A stretch of DNA of 64,000 nt from an uncultured Roseiflexaceae bacterium (GTDB lineage: Bacteria; Chloroflexota; Chloroflexia; Chloroflexales; Roseiflexaceae). A program made the translations under genes and the position numbers. The notes beneath the pieces were generated by a model. The model had not been told where the DNA came from and ran no database searches. It saw only the letters and a list, made by a program, of their open reading frames with translations. Positions 7,771 through 16,815 of this stretch are shown here, one piece after another. Every line of letters begins with the position of its first letter. The first letter of the stretch is position 1. The DNA lies in NCBI GenBank assembly GCA_937988885.1, contig CALKHR010000164.1:1-64000 (forward strand). Direction: 5' to 3'.

Positions 7771-7795
7771 TGGGGAAATATGGGGGAAAGTGGGG
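7771..7795 (+). promoter_or_regulatory. MraZ operator: three TGGGG boxes
   Basis: TGGGG occurs at 7771, 7781 and 7791, an exact 10-bp period, beginning 12 bases after the -10 hexamer. MraZ rings are known to bind several TGGG(N) direct repeats separated by 5-6 bases upstream of mraZ. The position over the start of transcription fits autorepression of the dcw operon (inference for this organism). Confidence 0.85.
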
Positions 7796-7875
7796 AATAT
7801 AGTACAAATGTTCTATTCAGCCCAAGTACTAAACGATCAGTCGAAGTAGTACAACCGTGATCGTGAGTGACGGCA

Positions 7876-8307
7876 ATGTTTCTAGGCGAATATGAGCACA
7901 ACATAGATGATAAAGGCCGCCTAGCCATTCCGGCTCGCTTTCGCGAGGAATTGGGCGAAGGACTTATCATAACACGTGGGTTCGACCGCTGTTTGATGGG
8001 CTTCCCTCGCGCAATGTGGGATCAACTCGCACAGCAGGTCAGTGCGCTTTCGCTCGGGCAGGGCGATGCGCGAAACCTACGTCGTTTATTATTTTCGGGC
8101 GCAGCAGATGTCCAACTCGATCGCCAGGGCCGCGTATTGATTCCTCAGAATCTGCGTGAATATGCGGGGATTACCGAGCCGGTGATTGTGGCTGGCCTGA
8201 ACACGCACTTTGAAATCTGGTCGCGTGATAGCTGGCGTGAGGTGTTGGAATCGCTGGATGTCAACGGCGGTTTGATTGCCGAGCAATTGGCGAAATTGGG
8301 CGTCTAA
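7876..8307 (+). CDS. mraZ: Transcriptional regulator MraZ
   Basis: The 143-residue protein starts with the family signature MFLGEYEHNIDDKGRL and contains two AbrB/SpoVT-like MraZ repeats, the second carrying DRQGRVLIPQNLREYAG around residues 85-101. MraZ assembles into a ring that binds repeated TGGG boxes and represses its own operon. Such boxes lie 80 bases upstream. The ATG at 7876 was preferred over the in-frame GTG at 7867 because all MraZ proteins begin at this MF(x)GEY motif. It opens the dcw cluster and rsmH follows after 39 bases. Confidence 0.96.
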   Translation: MFLGEYEHNIDDKGRLAIPARFREELGEGLIITRGFDRCLMGFPRAMWDQLAQQVSALSLGQGDARNLRRLLFSGAADVQLDRQGRVLIPQNLREYAGITEPVIVAGLNTHFEIWSRDSWREVLESLDVNGGLIAEQLAKLGV

Positions 8308-8346
8308 CGCAGCATCGTGTTAGCGATTGAGCATAGGCTTCGCAGT

Positions 8347-9282
8347 ATGGATACATCGCAACCAGAATTGCTCAATCCAGATTTTCAGCACGTTTCGGTG
8401 CTGCCTGCTGAGACCTTAGCAGGAATTGCCCCTGTGCCGGGCGGTCGCTATATCGATGCGACGTTGGGCGGTGCGGGGCATGCCGCATCTGTGTTGGAGG
8501 CCTGCGCGCCCGATGGCATGTTGCTTGGCATCGATGCCGACCCGGCGGCTCTGGCGGCTGCGGCGGTGCGGTTGGCACCCTTCGGCGAGCGCGCGCGACT
8601 TGTTCACGGAAATTTTCGCGATCTTGCGGCGCTGGCCCGTGAGGCTGGTTTCGATCAGGTCAATGGCATCCTGCTCGATCTGGGGGTGTCGTCTCATCAG
8701 ATCGATACCGCCGAACGTGGCTTCTCGTTCCAGGCCGATGCGCCGCTCGATATGCGAATGGATACCACCAGAGGCGAAACCGCCGCTGACCTGTTGAGCC
8801 AACTGCCCGAGGGTGAGTTGGCCGATCTGATCTATCAGTATGGTGAGGAACGAGCCTCACGGCGCATCGCACGATTCATCGTCGAGGCGCGCCGCAAACA
8901 GCCGATCCGCACCACTGGCGAGCTAGCAGCCCTTGTGACACGCGCGCTCGGTGGCCGCCACGGCAAAGTGCATCCGGCCACCCGCACCTTTCAAGCGCTG
9001 CGAATCGCAGTCAATCGAGAGCTAGAGAGCCTCGAAAGCGTGCTTCCGCAGGCTGTCGAGCTGCTTGCACCGGGCGGACGCCTGGCAGTGATCTCGTTTC
9101 ATTCACTGGAGGACCGGATCGTCAAAACGTTCTTCCGCACGGAGTCGGGGTATGGAGGGCAGGAAGGAGAGACCCGACTGCGGATTGTAACGAAAAAACC
9201 GATTGTGGCAGGAGAAGAGGAGATTAAGGCGAATCCACGCGCCCGAAGCGCAAAGCTGCGCATCGCCGAACGGAATCCGTGA
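8347..9282 (+). CDS. rsmH: 16S rRNA (cytosine1402-N4)-methyltransferase RsmH
   Basis: The 311-residue protein (MraW) has the class I methyltransferase core: DATLGGAGHA (SAM-binding loop), GIDADPAAL, LDLGVSSHQID and DAPLDMRMD, then the helical insertion and the C-terminal VISFHSLEDRIVK motif. It methylates N4 of C1402 in the 16S rRNA decoding centre. It is the usual second gene of dcw clusters. An upstream in-frame GTG at 8317 would add ten residues. Neither start has a clear ribosome site, and the ATG gives the typical family length. Confidence 0.96.
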   Translation: MDTSQPELLNPDFQHVSVLPAETLAGIAPVPGGRYIDATLGGAGHAASVLEACAPDGMLLGIDADPAALAAAAVRLAPFGERARLVHGNFRDLAALAREAGFDQVNGILLDLGVSSHQIDTAERGFSFQADAPLDMRMDTTRGETAADLLSQLPEGELADLIYQYGEERASRRIARFIVEARRKQPIRTTGELAALVTRALGGRHGKVHPATRTFQALRIAVNRELESLESVLPQAVELLAPGGRLAVISFHSLEDRIVKTFFRTESGYGGQEGETRLRIVTKKPIVAGEEEIKANPRARSAKLRIAERNP

Positions 9283-9369
9283 AATACATCGAACGACGCC
9301 CTCGTTGTTGTTGAACACTGAAACAATTTCGCTCGTTCTCGTTTTCCGATTGGGGAGGGAGACCCACGC

Positions 9370-9771
9370 ATGGCTGTTAATGTACGAAAACTGTTCCCGC
9401 TTGAGCAAGCTCGGGCGCGGCGTCTCGACCTCACTCGTTATTTGCGGCTCGATGGGGGCCGCTATTTAATCGTAGCAGCGCTCCTGTTATCACTGATCAG
9501 CCTGATTTCGCTCGGGCAGATCGGTCAGTTGGCCTCGAAGGGCTACCAACTGGCGGATTTGGAAGCGCAGCAAACCGAGTTGTTACGCGAACGAAGCGCA
9601 CTGCTGTTGAAGCTTTCGGAGGCGCAGGCGCTGCGCTCGATCGATCAGCGTGCCCGTGAATTGCAGATGGGTCCAATGACTCCTGATCAGGCCCGTTACA
9701 TTTTGATCGAACCTACAGCTCAGGTTCCGCAGGAAAAGTTGCCCGTTATCACAATCGATCACTTACCGTAA
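9370..9771 (+). CDS. ftsL: FtsL/DivIC-like division protein
   Basis: The 133-residue protein has a basic cytoplasmic N-terminus (about 32 residues), one membrane helix (about residues 33-52), and an extracytoplasmic coiled coil with Leu/Gln/Glu heptads (about 55-95), the layout of FtsL and septum formation initiator proteins. Sequence identity in this family is poor, so assignment rests on topology and on the position between rsmH and the transpeptidase gene, where ftsL normally lies. It would bridge FtsQ and the FtsW/FtsI synthase complex. The ATG follows GGGGAGGGAGACCCACGC. Confidence 0.82.
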   Translation: MAVNVRKLFPLEQARARRLDLTRYLRLDGGRYLIVAALLLSLISLISLGQIGQLASKGYQLADLEAQQTELLRERSALLLKLSEAQALRSIDQRARELQMGPMTPDQARYILIEPTAQVPQEKLPVITIDHLP

Positions 9772-9828
9772 CTGCTTGTATTCGATGGTGCAATCAACGC
9801 TCGTCTTGTTTGCTAACTGATAACGCTT

Positions 9829-11601
9829 ATGGCAACACGCTCTACACAATCGAAACGCCCAGTAACAATTAATCGCTGGCGCATCAATGTGCTGTTGTTA
9901 GTGGTGTTGTTGGGTTGTGTGCGAATTGCGATACAGTTGGTGAATATACAAGTCGTGCAGCACGAGCGATTGGCTGGGTTGGCGAGCGCCGAGATCGATC
10001 GGCAGGTGACGATCCAACCGAGCCGAGGCGTGATTCGCGATAGCAAGGGCAATGTGCTGGCGCTTGACGTTGATCGCGAGAGCTTGTACGTCAATCCGAA
10101 CTTGTTCAATCCCGCTAACGCGCCGCGCGTGGCGTTGGTGCTCTCTACGTTGCTCGATATGCCAGCCGCCGAGATCCAGGCTCGCCTTGAGGACCGCGAG
10201 CACTACTCGCGCATCGCTCGTTGGCTGCGGCCCGAGATCGCCGAACGGATCGTGGCGCTCGATGAGCCGGGCCTCGAATTGGTGCCCGAGCCGCGCCGCA
10301 TCTACCCGCAGGGCGATTACGCCGCCCACACGATCGGCGCGGTGAACTACGAGGGCGTTGGCATCAGCGGCGTCGAAGGCTATTACGATACGCAACTCAG
10401 GGGCATCACTGGCACGATCCAGGCCGAATGGGATGGCGGCAACAACCCGATCTGGATCCGCCCCCCGCAAACGATGCCCGCCAGCAACGGTGTGGACCTT
10501 GATCTCACGATCGATCCATTGATCCAGCATGTGATCGAGACGGAATTGAAGGAGGCTGTCGAATCGCACGATGCCGACGGCGGCACCATCATTGTGATGG
10601 AGGTTAAGACCGGCGCTATTCGTGGTATCGCCAGCTATCCCACCTTCGATCCCAACCGCTACACCGATTATGAGCCGGAGGAATACAACCTCAATCCGGC
10701 GATCGCTCGCCTATACGAGCCAGGCTCCACCTTCAAAATCTTGACTGTGGCGGCTGGCTTGGAGACAGGTGCGTTCACGGCGGATACGCTGGTCAACGAT
10801 ACTGGTGTGATCAATCGGTACGGCATCCCAATCAGCAATTTCGATGCTAACGGCCATGGCATGATCACACCCGCCGATGTGCTCTACTATTCGAGCAATG
10901 TGGGTGCGCTGTTGCTGAACGAGATGACTGGCGCCGAGCGCTTCTACAAAATGGTGGATGCATTCGGCTACGGCAAGCTCACCGGGATCGATCTAGCGGG
11001 TGAGAGCGAAGGTCTGTACCGCAAGCCCGATTCGCCCGATTGGGGACCGCTCGACCTCGATACCAACGCGTTCGGTCAGAGTATCGCGGTAACGCCGTTG
11101 CAGCAGGTGCGTATGGTGGCGGCGGTGGCGAACGATGGCAAGCTGATGCGGCCCTACATCGTGGAGCGGCAGTGCCACGCCGGGAACTGTGTGGAGACGC
11201 AGCCGCAGCAGGTGGGCCAGCCGATCAGCGCTGAGGTTGCCCGCCAACTGCGCGAGATGATCCAGCGCTCGGGCAATGGCTACGTGAACGCGGTCAAGCC
11301 CGATGATCTCTGGCTGGTGCCGGGTTACGCGGTCGGCGCGAAGACGGGCACATCGTCGGTGCCGAACGGGCGGGGTGGCTACGAGAACTGGACGATCGGC
11401 TCGGTGCTCGGCTTGGCGCCCGTCGATAACCCGCGCTACGCCGTGCTGGTGAAGATCGACCACCCGAAAGATGACATTTGGGGTGTACGCACTGCGTTGT
11501 TGCCGTATCGCAATGTCGTGGCGCAACTGCTGCGCTACGAACGCATTGCGCCCGACCCCGCCAAGGTGGGGCCGAACCAAGTTGCTGGGGTGATTGAATA
11601 G
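9829..11601 (+). CDS. ftsI: Class B penicillin-binding protein (FtsI/PBP2), septal transpeptidase
   Basis: The 590-residue protein has one N-terminal membrane anchor (about residues 20-40), a PBP dimerisation domain starting with the RGVIRDSKGNVLAL motif, and a transpeptidase domain with all three active-site motifs: STFK (nucleophile S300), SSN (S355-N357) and KTGTS (K505). It cross-links septal peptidoglycan with FtsW. The C-terminus ends without PASTA domains, unlike many Gram-positive division PBPs. It is followed by a 183-base gap before murF rather than by murE, which is missing from this cluster. Confidence 0.95.
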   Translation: MATRSTQSKRPVTINRWRINVLLLVVLLGCVRIAIQLVNIQVVQHERLAGLASAEIDRQVTIQPSRGVIRDSKGNVLALDVDRESLYVNPNLFNPANAPRVALVLSTLLDMPAAEIQARLEDREHYSRIARWLRPEIAERIVALDEPGLELVPEPRRIYPQGDYAAHTIGAVNYEGVGISGVEGYYDTQLRGITGTIQAEWDGGNNPIWIRPPQTMPASNGVDLDLTIDPLIQHVIETELKEAVESHDADGGTIIVMEVKTGAIRGIASYPTFDPNRYTDYEPEEYNLNPAIARLYEPGSTFKILTVAAGLETGAFTADTLVNDTGVINRYGIPISNFDANGHGMITPADVLYYSSNVGALLLNEMTGAERFYKMVDAFGYGKLTGIDLAGESEGLYRKPDSPDWGPLDLDTNAFGQSIAVTPLQQVRMVAAVANDGKLMRPYIVERQCHAGNCVETQPQQVGQPISAEVARQLREMIQRSGNGYVNAVKPDDLWLVPGYAVGAKTGTSSVPNGRGGYENWTIGSVLGLAPVDNPRYAVLVKIDHPKDDIWGVRTALLPYRNVVAQLLRYERIAPDPAKVGPNQVAGVIE

Positions 11602-11737
11602 GTGACATGGTTCTTCGCCTATCGGCTTGAATCGTGGGCGTTCAATCGCATTTCGCACTTTGAAACGTAGCTGTTGTTGCCGTTGTTATCCGGTTTGAGA
11701 CACTCCAAATGATGGCAGCAACGCATAAGATAATCTA

Positions 11738-11746
11738 TGCTACAAT
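11738..11746 (+). promoter_or_regulatory. Possible extended -10 promoter before murF
   Basis: TGCTACAAT combines an extended TGn with TACAAT about 40 bases before murF, inside the largest early gap of the cluster. No good -35 hexamer is present, so this is tentative. Confidence 0.3.
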
Positions 11747-11784
11747 GCCGCCATATGCCTTGGAATGTTCAATAGGAGATGGCG

Positions 11785-13257
11785 GTGTTGGAACTATATG
11801 AAGTGTTGTTGGGCGTGCTGCCACGCGAGCAACAGCCAGATCGGCTAGAGCTTGCGCCATCGCTCCAACAGGTTGCTTTTAGCGAAGTCGTTGTCGATTC
11901 GCGAGAAGTGACGCCAGGCGCGCTGTTTGTCGCCCTGCGTGGCGAGCGCGTTGATGGTCACATGTTCCTGGCCGCGGCAGTAGCACACGGTGCTCGAGGG
12001 GCACTGGTGCGGCGCCAAAAGCTCGAAGGGATCTCATTCGACCGCCCCGTCGTGCTGGTTGATCCAGCGAGCGGCGAAGGTCTGGCCGATGCGACGCCCG
12101 ATGCGGTGGTGTTGATCGCCGTAGATGAGCCATTACAAGCCTTACAGCGCTTGGCGGCCTACCATCGTGGATTGTTCGCGCCAGAGGTGATTGGCATCAC
12201 CGGAAGCGTGGGCAAAACCTCCACTAAGGAGGTTGTGGCTGCTGTACTGAGCCGCCGCTATCGAACCTTAAAAAATCCAAGAAGTTACAATACTGAGGCA
12301 ACATTGCCAATCGCGCTGCTCCAACTTCAGGCCGACCACGAAGTCGCCGTGTTGGAGATGGGCACATATGGGCCGGGCGAGATTACGTTGTTGACCAAGC
12401 TCGCCCGCCCCCGAATCGGCATCGTGACCAATGTCGGTCACTCGCATTTCGAGCGTATGGGCAGCCTTGGTGTGATCGCGCAGGCCAAGAGCGAGTTGGT
12501 GCAAGCACTGCCCGCCGATGGCTACGCCATTCTCAATATCGACGATGAGAATGTGCGGGCGATGGCGACACAAACGGCAGCCAAGCCGTTTTTCTACGGC
12601 CTCAACCCGGAGGCGGACCTGTGGGCCGATCAGATCGAGAGCCACGGCCTGGAGGGCATCAGCTTCCGCGCTCACTACGCTAACGATACGGTGACGCTCC
12701 GCCTGCCGCTCTTGGGGCGGCACAGCGTTCACACGGCCCTGGCGGCGATCGCTGCTGGTTTGCTGCTCGGCTTAGGGTGGGATGAGATCGTCGAGGGCTT
12801 ACGCGACGAGAGCGCTCAACTGCGGCTGCTCGTCGTGCCGGCGCTCAATGGCGCAATGCTGATCGACGATACCTACAACGCCTCGCCAGCCTCATCGTTG
12901 GCGGCGTTGAACCTGCTGGCAGATCTCGAAGGCCGACGGATCGTGGTGTTGGGCGATATGCTCGAACTCGGTAGCTACGAGGAAGAAGCGCATCGGGTGG
13001 TGGGGCGTCGCGTAGCTGAAGTGGCTCAGCAACTGATCACGGTGGGCCCACGGGCACGCTGGATCGCTGAGGAAGCTGAGATACAAGGCATGCCTAGCTC
13101 GCACATAACCATTACCGATACCAACGACCAAGCGATTGAGTTGCTTCGTGGGCAGCTTCAACCGGGCGATTATGTGCTGGTCAAAGGCTCACGCGGAGTC
13201 GCTATGGAACGGATTGTTGCTGCGCTCCAACTCGAAACAAGGAATACCACATCTTAG
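11785..13257 (+). CDS. murF: UDP-N-acetylmuramoyl-tripeptide--D-alanyl-D-alanine ligase MurF
   Basis: The roughly 490-residue Mur ligase has an N-terminal uridine-binding domain with VVDSREVTPGALFVAL, the P-loop GSVGKTSTKE (about residue 136), the NPRSYNTE and LEMG motifs, and the C-terminal DDTYNASPAS motif diagnostic for MurF. It adds D-Ala-D-Ala to the UDP-MurNAc-tripeptide in the cytoplasm. An ATG at 11779 touches the ribosome site AGGAG (11774-11778), while the GTG at 11785 has proper 6-base spacing and is preferred. MraY follows after 17 bases. Confidence 0.95.
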   Translation: MLELYEVLLGVLPREQQPDRLELAPSLQQVAFSEVVVDSREVTPGALFVALRGERVDGHMFLAAAVAHGARGALVRRQKLEGISFDRPVVLVDPASGEGLADATPDAVVLIAVDEPLQALQRLAAYHRGLFAPEVIGITGSVGKTSTKEVVAAVLSRRYRTLKNPRSYNTEATLPIALLQLQADHEVAVLEMGTYGPGEITLLTKLARPRIGIVTNVGHSHFERMGSLGVIAQAKSELVQALPADGYAILNIDDENVRAMATQTAAKPFFYGLNPEADLWADQIESHGLEGISFRAHYANDTVTLRLPLLGRHSVHTALAAIAAGLLLGLGWDEIVEGLRDESAQLRLLVVPALNGAMLIDDTYNASPASSLAALNLLADLEGRRIVVLGDMLELGSYEEEAHRVVGRRVAEVAQQLITVGPRARWIAEEAEIQGMPSSHITITDTNDQAIELLRGQLQPGDYVLVKGSRGVAMERIVAALQLETRNTTS

Positions 13258-13274
13258 GCTGAGGAGAATGATCA

Positions 13275-14378
13275 GTGGGCGATATATTGGAAGCGTTGCT
13301 CGTTCGTGACATGCCACGCGCCTTGTTGCTCGCAGCAACCGCGTTCATGTTGACGTTGCTGACCGGTGGCTATTGGGTGCGCTTCCTCCGTGCAAAAAAA
13401 ATCGGTAAACAGATCCGTGTCGAAGGCCCGCAAAGCCATATGGTGAAGACAGGCACGCCCACCATGGGCGGGGTGATCATCCTGATCCCAGTGATTGTGC
13501 TGACGATCGCCTTCAACTTGGTGGATCGTTGGTCGATCCTGTTGCCGTTGGCGGTGTTAATCGGCTTCGGTATCCTCGGCGCGATCGACGATTATCTCTC
13601 GCTGGTGGGAACACGTTCCAAAACCCATGGCTTTACGGCCCGTTACAAGTTCTTTCTAACGCTGATTATCGCGCTGGGTGCTGCGCTTGTGCTCTACCTG
13701 CCCAAGCCGTTCGGTTTGGCGAACTCGGGTCTGGTGCGCATCCCGTTCGATGGCTCGATCGACATCGGTTTGTGGTACATCCCGCTGGCCACCCTGATCA
13801 TCCTGGGCACCAGCCACGCCGTCAATCTCACCGATGGACTCGATAGCCTGGCTGGCTGGAATCTGACGCTCGCTTTCGCCGCCTACGGTGTGATCACGTT
13901 CCTAAACGGCGAGTTGCTCAACTTGATGGCCTTCTCGTTCACACTGATGGGTGCGTGCGCGGCCTTCCTGTGGTACAACGCCTATCCTGCCCAGGTCATC
14001 ATGGGCGATCTTGGCTCGCTGGCGCTGGGTGGCACGCTCGCAGTCATCGCGCTGCAATCGCAGCAGTGGCTCTTGCTCCCAGTGGTCGGGGCGATCTTCG
14101 TGGTCGAGGCGCTCTCGGTGATGATCCAGGTCGGCTATTTCAAGTGGACCAAGCGCCGCTTCGGGCAAGGCCGCCGCGTGTTTAAGATGTCGCCGCTCCA
14201 CAATCATTTCGAGTTGATGGGCTGGAGTGAAACGCAGGTCACACAACGCTTTGTATTGCTGGGTATGGTCGCTGCCCTTGTGGGGATTTCGCTCGCGCTC
14301 ACCCTGAACGACCTTGAACCACCCGAGCAATCGATGCAGGCGAACCCAACCATTCAAATATCTGAACAGCAGCCATAA
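13275..14378 (+). CDS. mraY: Phospho-N-acetylmuramoyl-pentapeptide transferase MraY
   Basis: The 367-residue integral membrane enzyme has about ten helices and the expected motifs: KTGTPTMGG near the N-terminus, DDYLSL (Mg-binding Asp pair), NLTDGLDSLAG, MGDLGSLALGG, and the histidine motif around SPLHNHFELMGW. It transfers phospho-MurNAc-pentapeptide to undecaprenyl phosphate, forming lipid I. Translation starts at a GTG with GAGGAG eight bases upstream. The C-terminal tail of about 20 residues is polar and slightly longer than usual. Confidence 0.96.
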   Translation: MGDILEALLVRDMPRALLLAATAFMLTLLTGGYWVRFLRAKKIGKQIRVEGPQSHMVKTGTPTMGGVIILIPVIVLTIAFNLVDRWSILLPLAVLIGFGILGAIDDYLSLVGTRSKTHGFTARYKFFLTLIIALGAALVLYLPKPFGLANSGLVRIPFDGSIDIGLWYIPLATLIILGTSHAVNLTDGLDSLAGWNLTLAFAAYGVITFLNGELLNLMAFSFTLMGACAAFLWYNAYPAQVIMGDLGSLALGGTLAVIALQSQQWLLLPVVGAIFVVEALSVMIQVGYFKWTKRRFGQGRRVFKMSPLHNHFELMGWSETQVTQRFVLLGMVAALVGISLALTLNDLEPPEQSMQANPTIQISEQQP

Positions 14379-14393
14379 AGAAGTTGGAGCATA

Positions 14394-14483
14394 GTGAAGA
14401 TAGAAGAGTGATGGTAGACGATTGAAGATGCCGCGTTCGGTTCGACATTCGATTATCGCTCCTTCATCCTCTATCCTCATTCG
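14394..14483. repeat. Imperfect inverted repeat between mraY and murD
   Basis: The left arm (14394-14433, GAAGATAGAAGAGTGATGG...) and right arm (14443-14483, ...CCTTCATCCTCTATCCTCA) are imperfectly complementary over about 40 bases, separated by a short GC-rich centre. They fill most of the 110-base gap. No uracil tract follows, so it is not a normal terminator. Confidence 0.45.
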
Positions 14484-14488
14484 TTGAT

Positions 14489-15868
14489 ATGAATGTACGT
14501 GGCAAACGCACACTGGTGATGGGTTTAGGCATCCACGGCGGTGGGTTGGGTGTCGCCCGCTTTCTGATCGACCAAGGCGCCGATGTCACCATCACCGATT
14601 TACGCACCCCCGAACAGCTGCAATCCTCGCTCGATGCGCTCGCTGGCCTTCCGGTTCGTTATGTGCTCGGTGAACACCGCGAAGAAGATTTTCGGAACGC
14701 CGATATTGTGATCCGCAATCCCGGTGTTCCGCGAGAATCGCCGTACCTCCAAATCGCACGGGCGGCTGGCGCAGCGATCGAGATGGAGATGACGCTCTTC
14801 TTCAAGCTGTGTCCTGGCCCCATTCTCGGTATCACTGGCACAAAGGGGAAAACGACGACCACAATGCTGGTTGGCGCGATGCTGCGCGAGCAGTTTCCCG
14901 ATGTGGTTGTGGCGGGCAATATGCGAATATCGGCGGTGGAGGCGCTGCCGCGCATCACTCCCACCACGCCAGTGTTGCTCGAACTGTCGAGCTGGCAGCT
15001 TGAGGGCTTGGGGGAGGCGCAACTCAGCCCGCGCTTCGCCTGTGTGACGAACCTTTCGCCCGATCACTTGAATCGGTACGAGAGTATGGCGGCCTACGCC
15101 GAGGCGAAACAGCACATTCTACGCTGGCAAGCCGCCGATGGTGTGGCGGTGCTGAACGCCGACGATGCCGAGGTGGCGAGTTGGGCCGCGTTGGCGCCCG
15201 GGCAGGTGGCCTGGTTCGGCGAGAGGGCGACGCAACCTGGCGTGCGGGTGGCGGACGATGGCTTGTACTGGGGCGATGAATTGCTCTGCCGCTACGACGA
15301 GATCACGTTGCCGGGGCGACATAACCGCGTGAATGTGGCCGCTGCGGCGACGCTCGCCAAGTGCTTCGGCGTCAGTACCGAGAACATTCGCCGCGCGATC
15401 GCTGGCTTCCGAGGGGTGCCGTATCGGCTCGAATGGGTGCGCGACCTCGATGGTGTGCGCTACATCAACGATACCACGGCTACCGCGCCGGAGGCAGCGG
15501 TTGCGGCACTGGAGAGCTTCGACGCGCCGATCGTGCTGATCTGCGGTGGGGCCGATAAAAATCTACCGTTCGCCGATCTCGCTCAGGCGATTGTGCGTCG
15601 CGCCAAGGCTGCCGTACTGCTGAACGGCACCGCGACGCCCAAGCTCGAACAGGCGCTGGCCGAGGCCGCGCAGACACACGCCGCGCCGCCGATCGTCGGT
15701 CCGTTCGACGATTTTGAGCAGGCCATCCGCGCCGCGAAGGGTTTGGCGGCTCCTGGCGATATCGTTTTACTCTCACCGGGTTGTGCGAGCTTTGGTATGT
15801 TTCAGAACGAATTTCACCGAGGTGACCTGTTTCGCAGCATTGTGGAGCAGTTAACGGCTGACGATTAG
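14489..15868 (+). CDS. murD: UDP-N-acetylmuramoylalanine--D-glutamate ligase MurD
   Basis: The 459-residue Mur ligase starts with the nucleotide-binding GLGIHGGGLGVARFL region, has a P-loop GTKGKTTTT at about residues 116-124, the LSSWQLE motif, NLSPDHLNRY and the C-terminal DDTTATAPEA-type motif (NDTTATAPEA) plus SPGCASFGMFQNEFHRGDLF, all typical of MurD. It adds D-Glu to UDP-MurNAc-L-Ala. The ATG is preceded by a repeat-filled gap without a clear ribosome site. The rhomboid protease gene follows after 40 bases. Confidence 0.95.
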   Translation: MNVRGKRTLVMGLGIHGGGLGVARFLIDQGADVTITDLRTPEQLQSSLDALAGLPVRYVLGEHREEDFRNADIVIRNPGVPRESPYLQIARAAGAAIEMEMTLFFKLCPGPILGITGTKGKTTTTMLVGAMLREQFPDVVVAGNMRISAVEALPRITPTTPVLLELSSWQLEGLGEAQLSPRFACVTNLSPDHLNRYESMAAYAEAKQHILRWQAADGVAVLNADDAEVASWAALAPGQVAWFGERATQPGVRVADDGLYWGDELLCRYDEITLPGRHNRVNVAAAATLAKCFGVSTENIRRAIAGFRGVPYRLEWVRDLDGVRYINDTTATAPEAAVAALESFDAPIVLICGGADKNLPFADLAQAIVRRAKAAVLLNGTATPKLEQALAEAAQTHAAPPIVGPFDDFEQAIRAAKGLAAPGDIVLLSPGCASFGMFQNEFHRGDLFRSIVEQLTADD

Positions 15869-15908
15869 CGGATGACAGCATATCGCGAATCCCAGCAGTA
15901 GGGAGCAC

Positions 15909-16763
15909 ATGGCAGATTGGAATCAACCCCCAGATGAAGAACGGCGGATGACACCTACTGGCTCGGGTGAGCAGAATCAGTCGTCGTCCTCGCCGGTGTA
16001 CGGTGAGGCCGAGCCTATCGCGCAGCCACAAACCTTTACGCTGCGCTTGCCGTTGAGCAAGCCGCGCGCGGTGTGGGTGCTGCTGGCGCTGAACATTGTC
16101 ATCTTCGCGGTGCCGTGGCTGCTGGCGAGGATCGGGGTACGCATACTCGGTTTTCCTATCGATATTTTTGTGCAGGCGCTTGGCGCAAAGGATAACGAGG
16201 CGATCTTCGTTTATGGCCAGTATTACCGACTGCTCTCTGCAATGTTCTTGCACGCGGGTATCCTGCACATCGCCTTCAACGGCTATGCGCTCTACTCGCT
16301 GGGCCAAGAGGCGGAACGGTTATACGGCACGCTGCGTTTTCTGGCGCTCTACTTTATCTCAGGCTTGGCGGGCAGCGTCGCATCGTATGCCTTCAATGCT
16401 AGCCCTGGAGTTGGCGCTTCTGGCGCGATCTTCGGTCTGATCGGCGGGTTGAGCGCGTTCTACTATGTGTCGCGCAAACTGCTCGGTGAGATCTCTCGTG
16501 CGCAACTCGGCAACCTGATCACTGTGATCATGCTCAACCTGTTTATCGGGTTCAGTTCGCCGGTGATCGACAATACGGCGCATATCGGTGGCTTGATTGG
16601 TGGCGCTGTGGTGGGCTTTTTGCTGGCCCCACGCTACGCAGTGGATACGCGGCTGTTCCCGCCGCAGATCGTCAAACAAGATTGGCCGCTGGCGTGGCCT
16701 GGCACGCTGGTCTGTCTCCTGGGGTTGATCGGCCTGATCTTGGTCATCAATCCAGCAATGTAG
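15909..16763 (+). CDS. Rhomboid-family intramembrane serine protease
   Basis: The 284-residue protein has a polar N-terminal tail of about 50 residues and then six or more membrane helices. The rhomboid catalytic dyad is present: the serine in GASGAIFG (about residue 170) and the histidine in HIGGLIGG (about residue 224). The AxFLHAGxLHIxFN motif before it contains the conserved loop histidines and asparagine. Rhomboids cleave membrane-spanning substrates. The substrate here is unknown. The gene lies between murD and ftsW on the same strand, with AGGGAGCAC before the ATG, so it is probably transcribed with the division genes, which is not a usual place for a rhomboid. Confidence 0.93.
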   Translation: MADWNQPPDEERRMTPTGSGEQNQSSSSPVYGEAEPIAQPQTFTLRLPLSKPRAVWVLLALNIVIFAVPWLLARIGVRILGFPIDIFVQALGAKDNEAIFVYGQYYRLLSAMFLHAGILHIAFNGYALYSLGQEAERLYGTLRFLALYFISGLAGSVASYAFNASPGVGASGAIFGLIGGLSAFYYVSRKLLGEISRAQLGNLITVIMLNLFIGFSSPVIDNTAHIGGLIGGAVVGFLLAPRYAVDTRLFPPQIVKQDWPLAWPGTLVCLLGLIGLILVINPAM

Positions 16764-16815
16764 TAGTCGGCAGGTGCCTTGAGCTCTGCGGGTTACCAGA
16801 AACGCGGGCAAAGCC

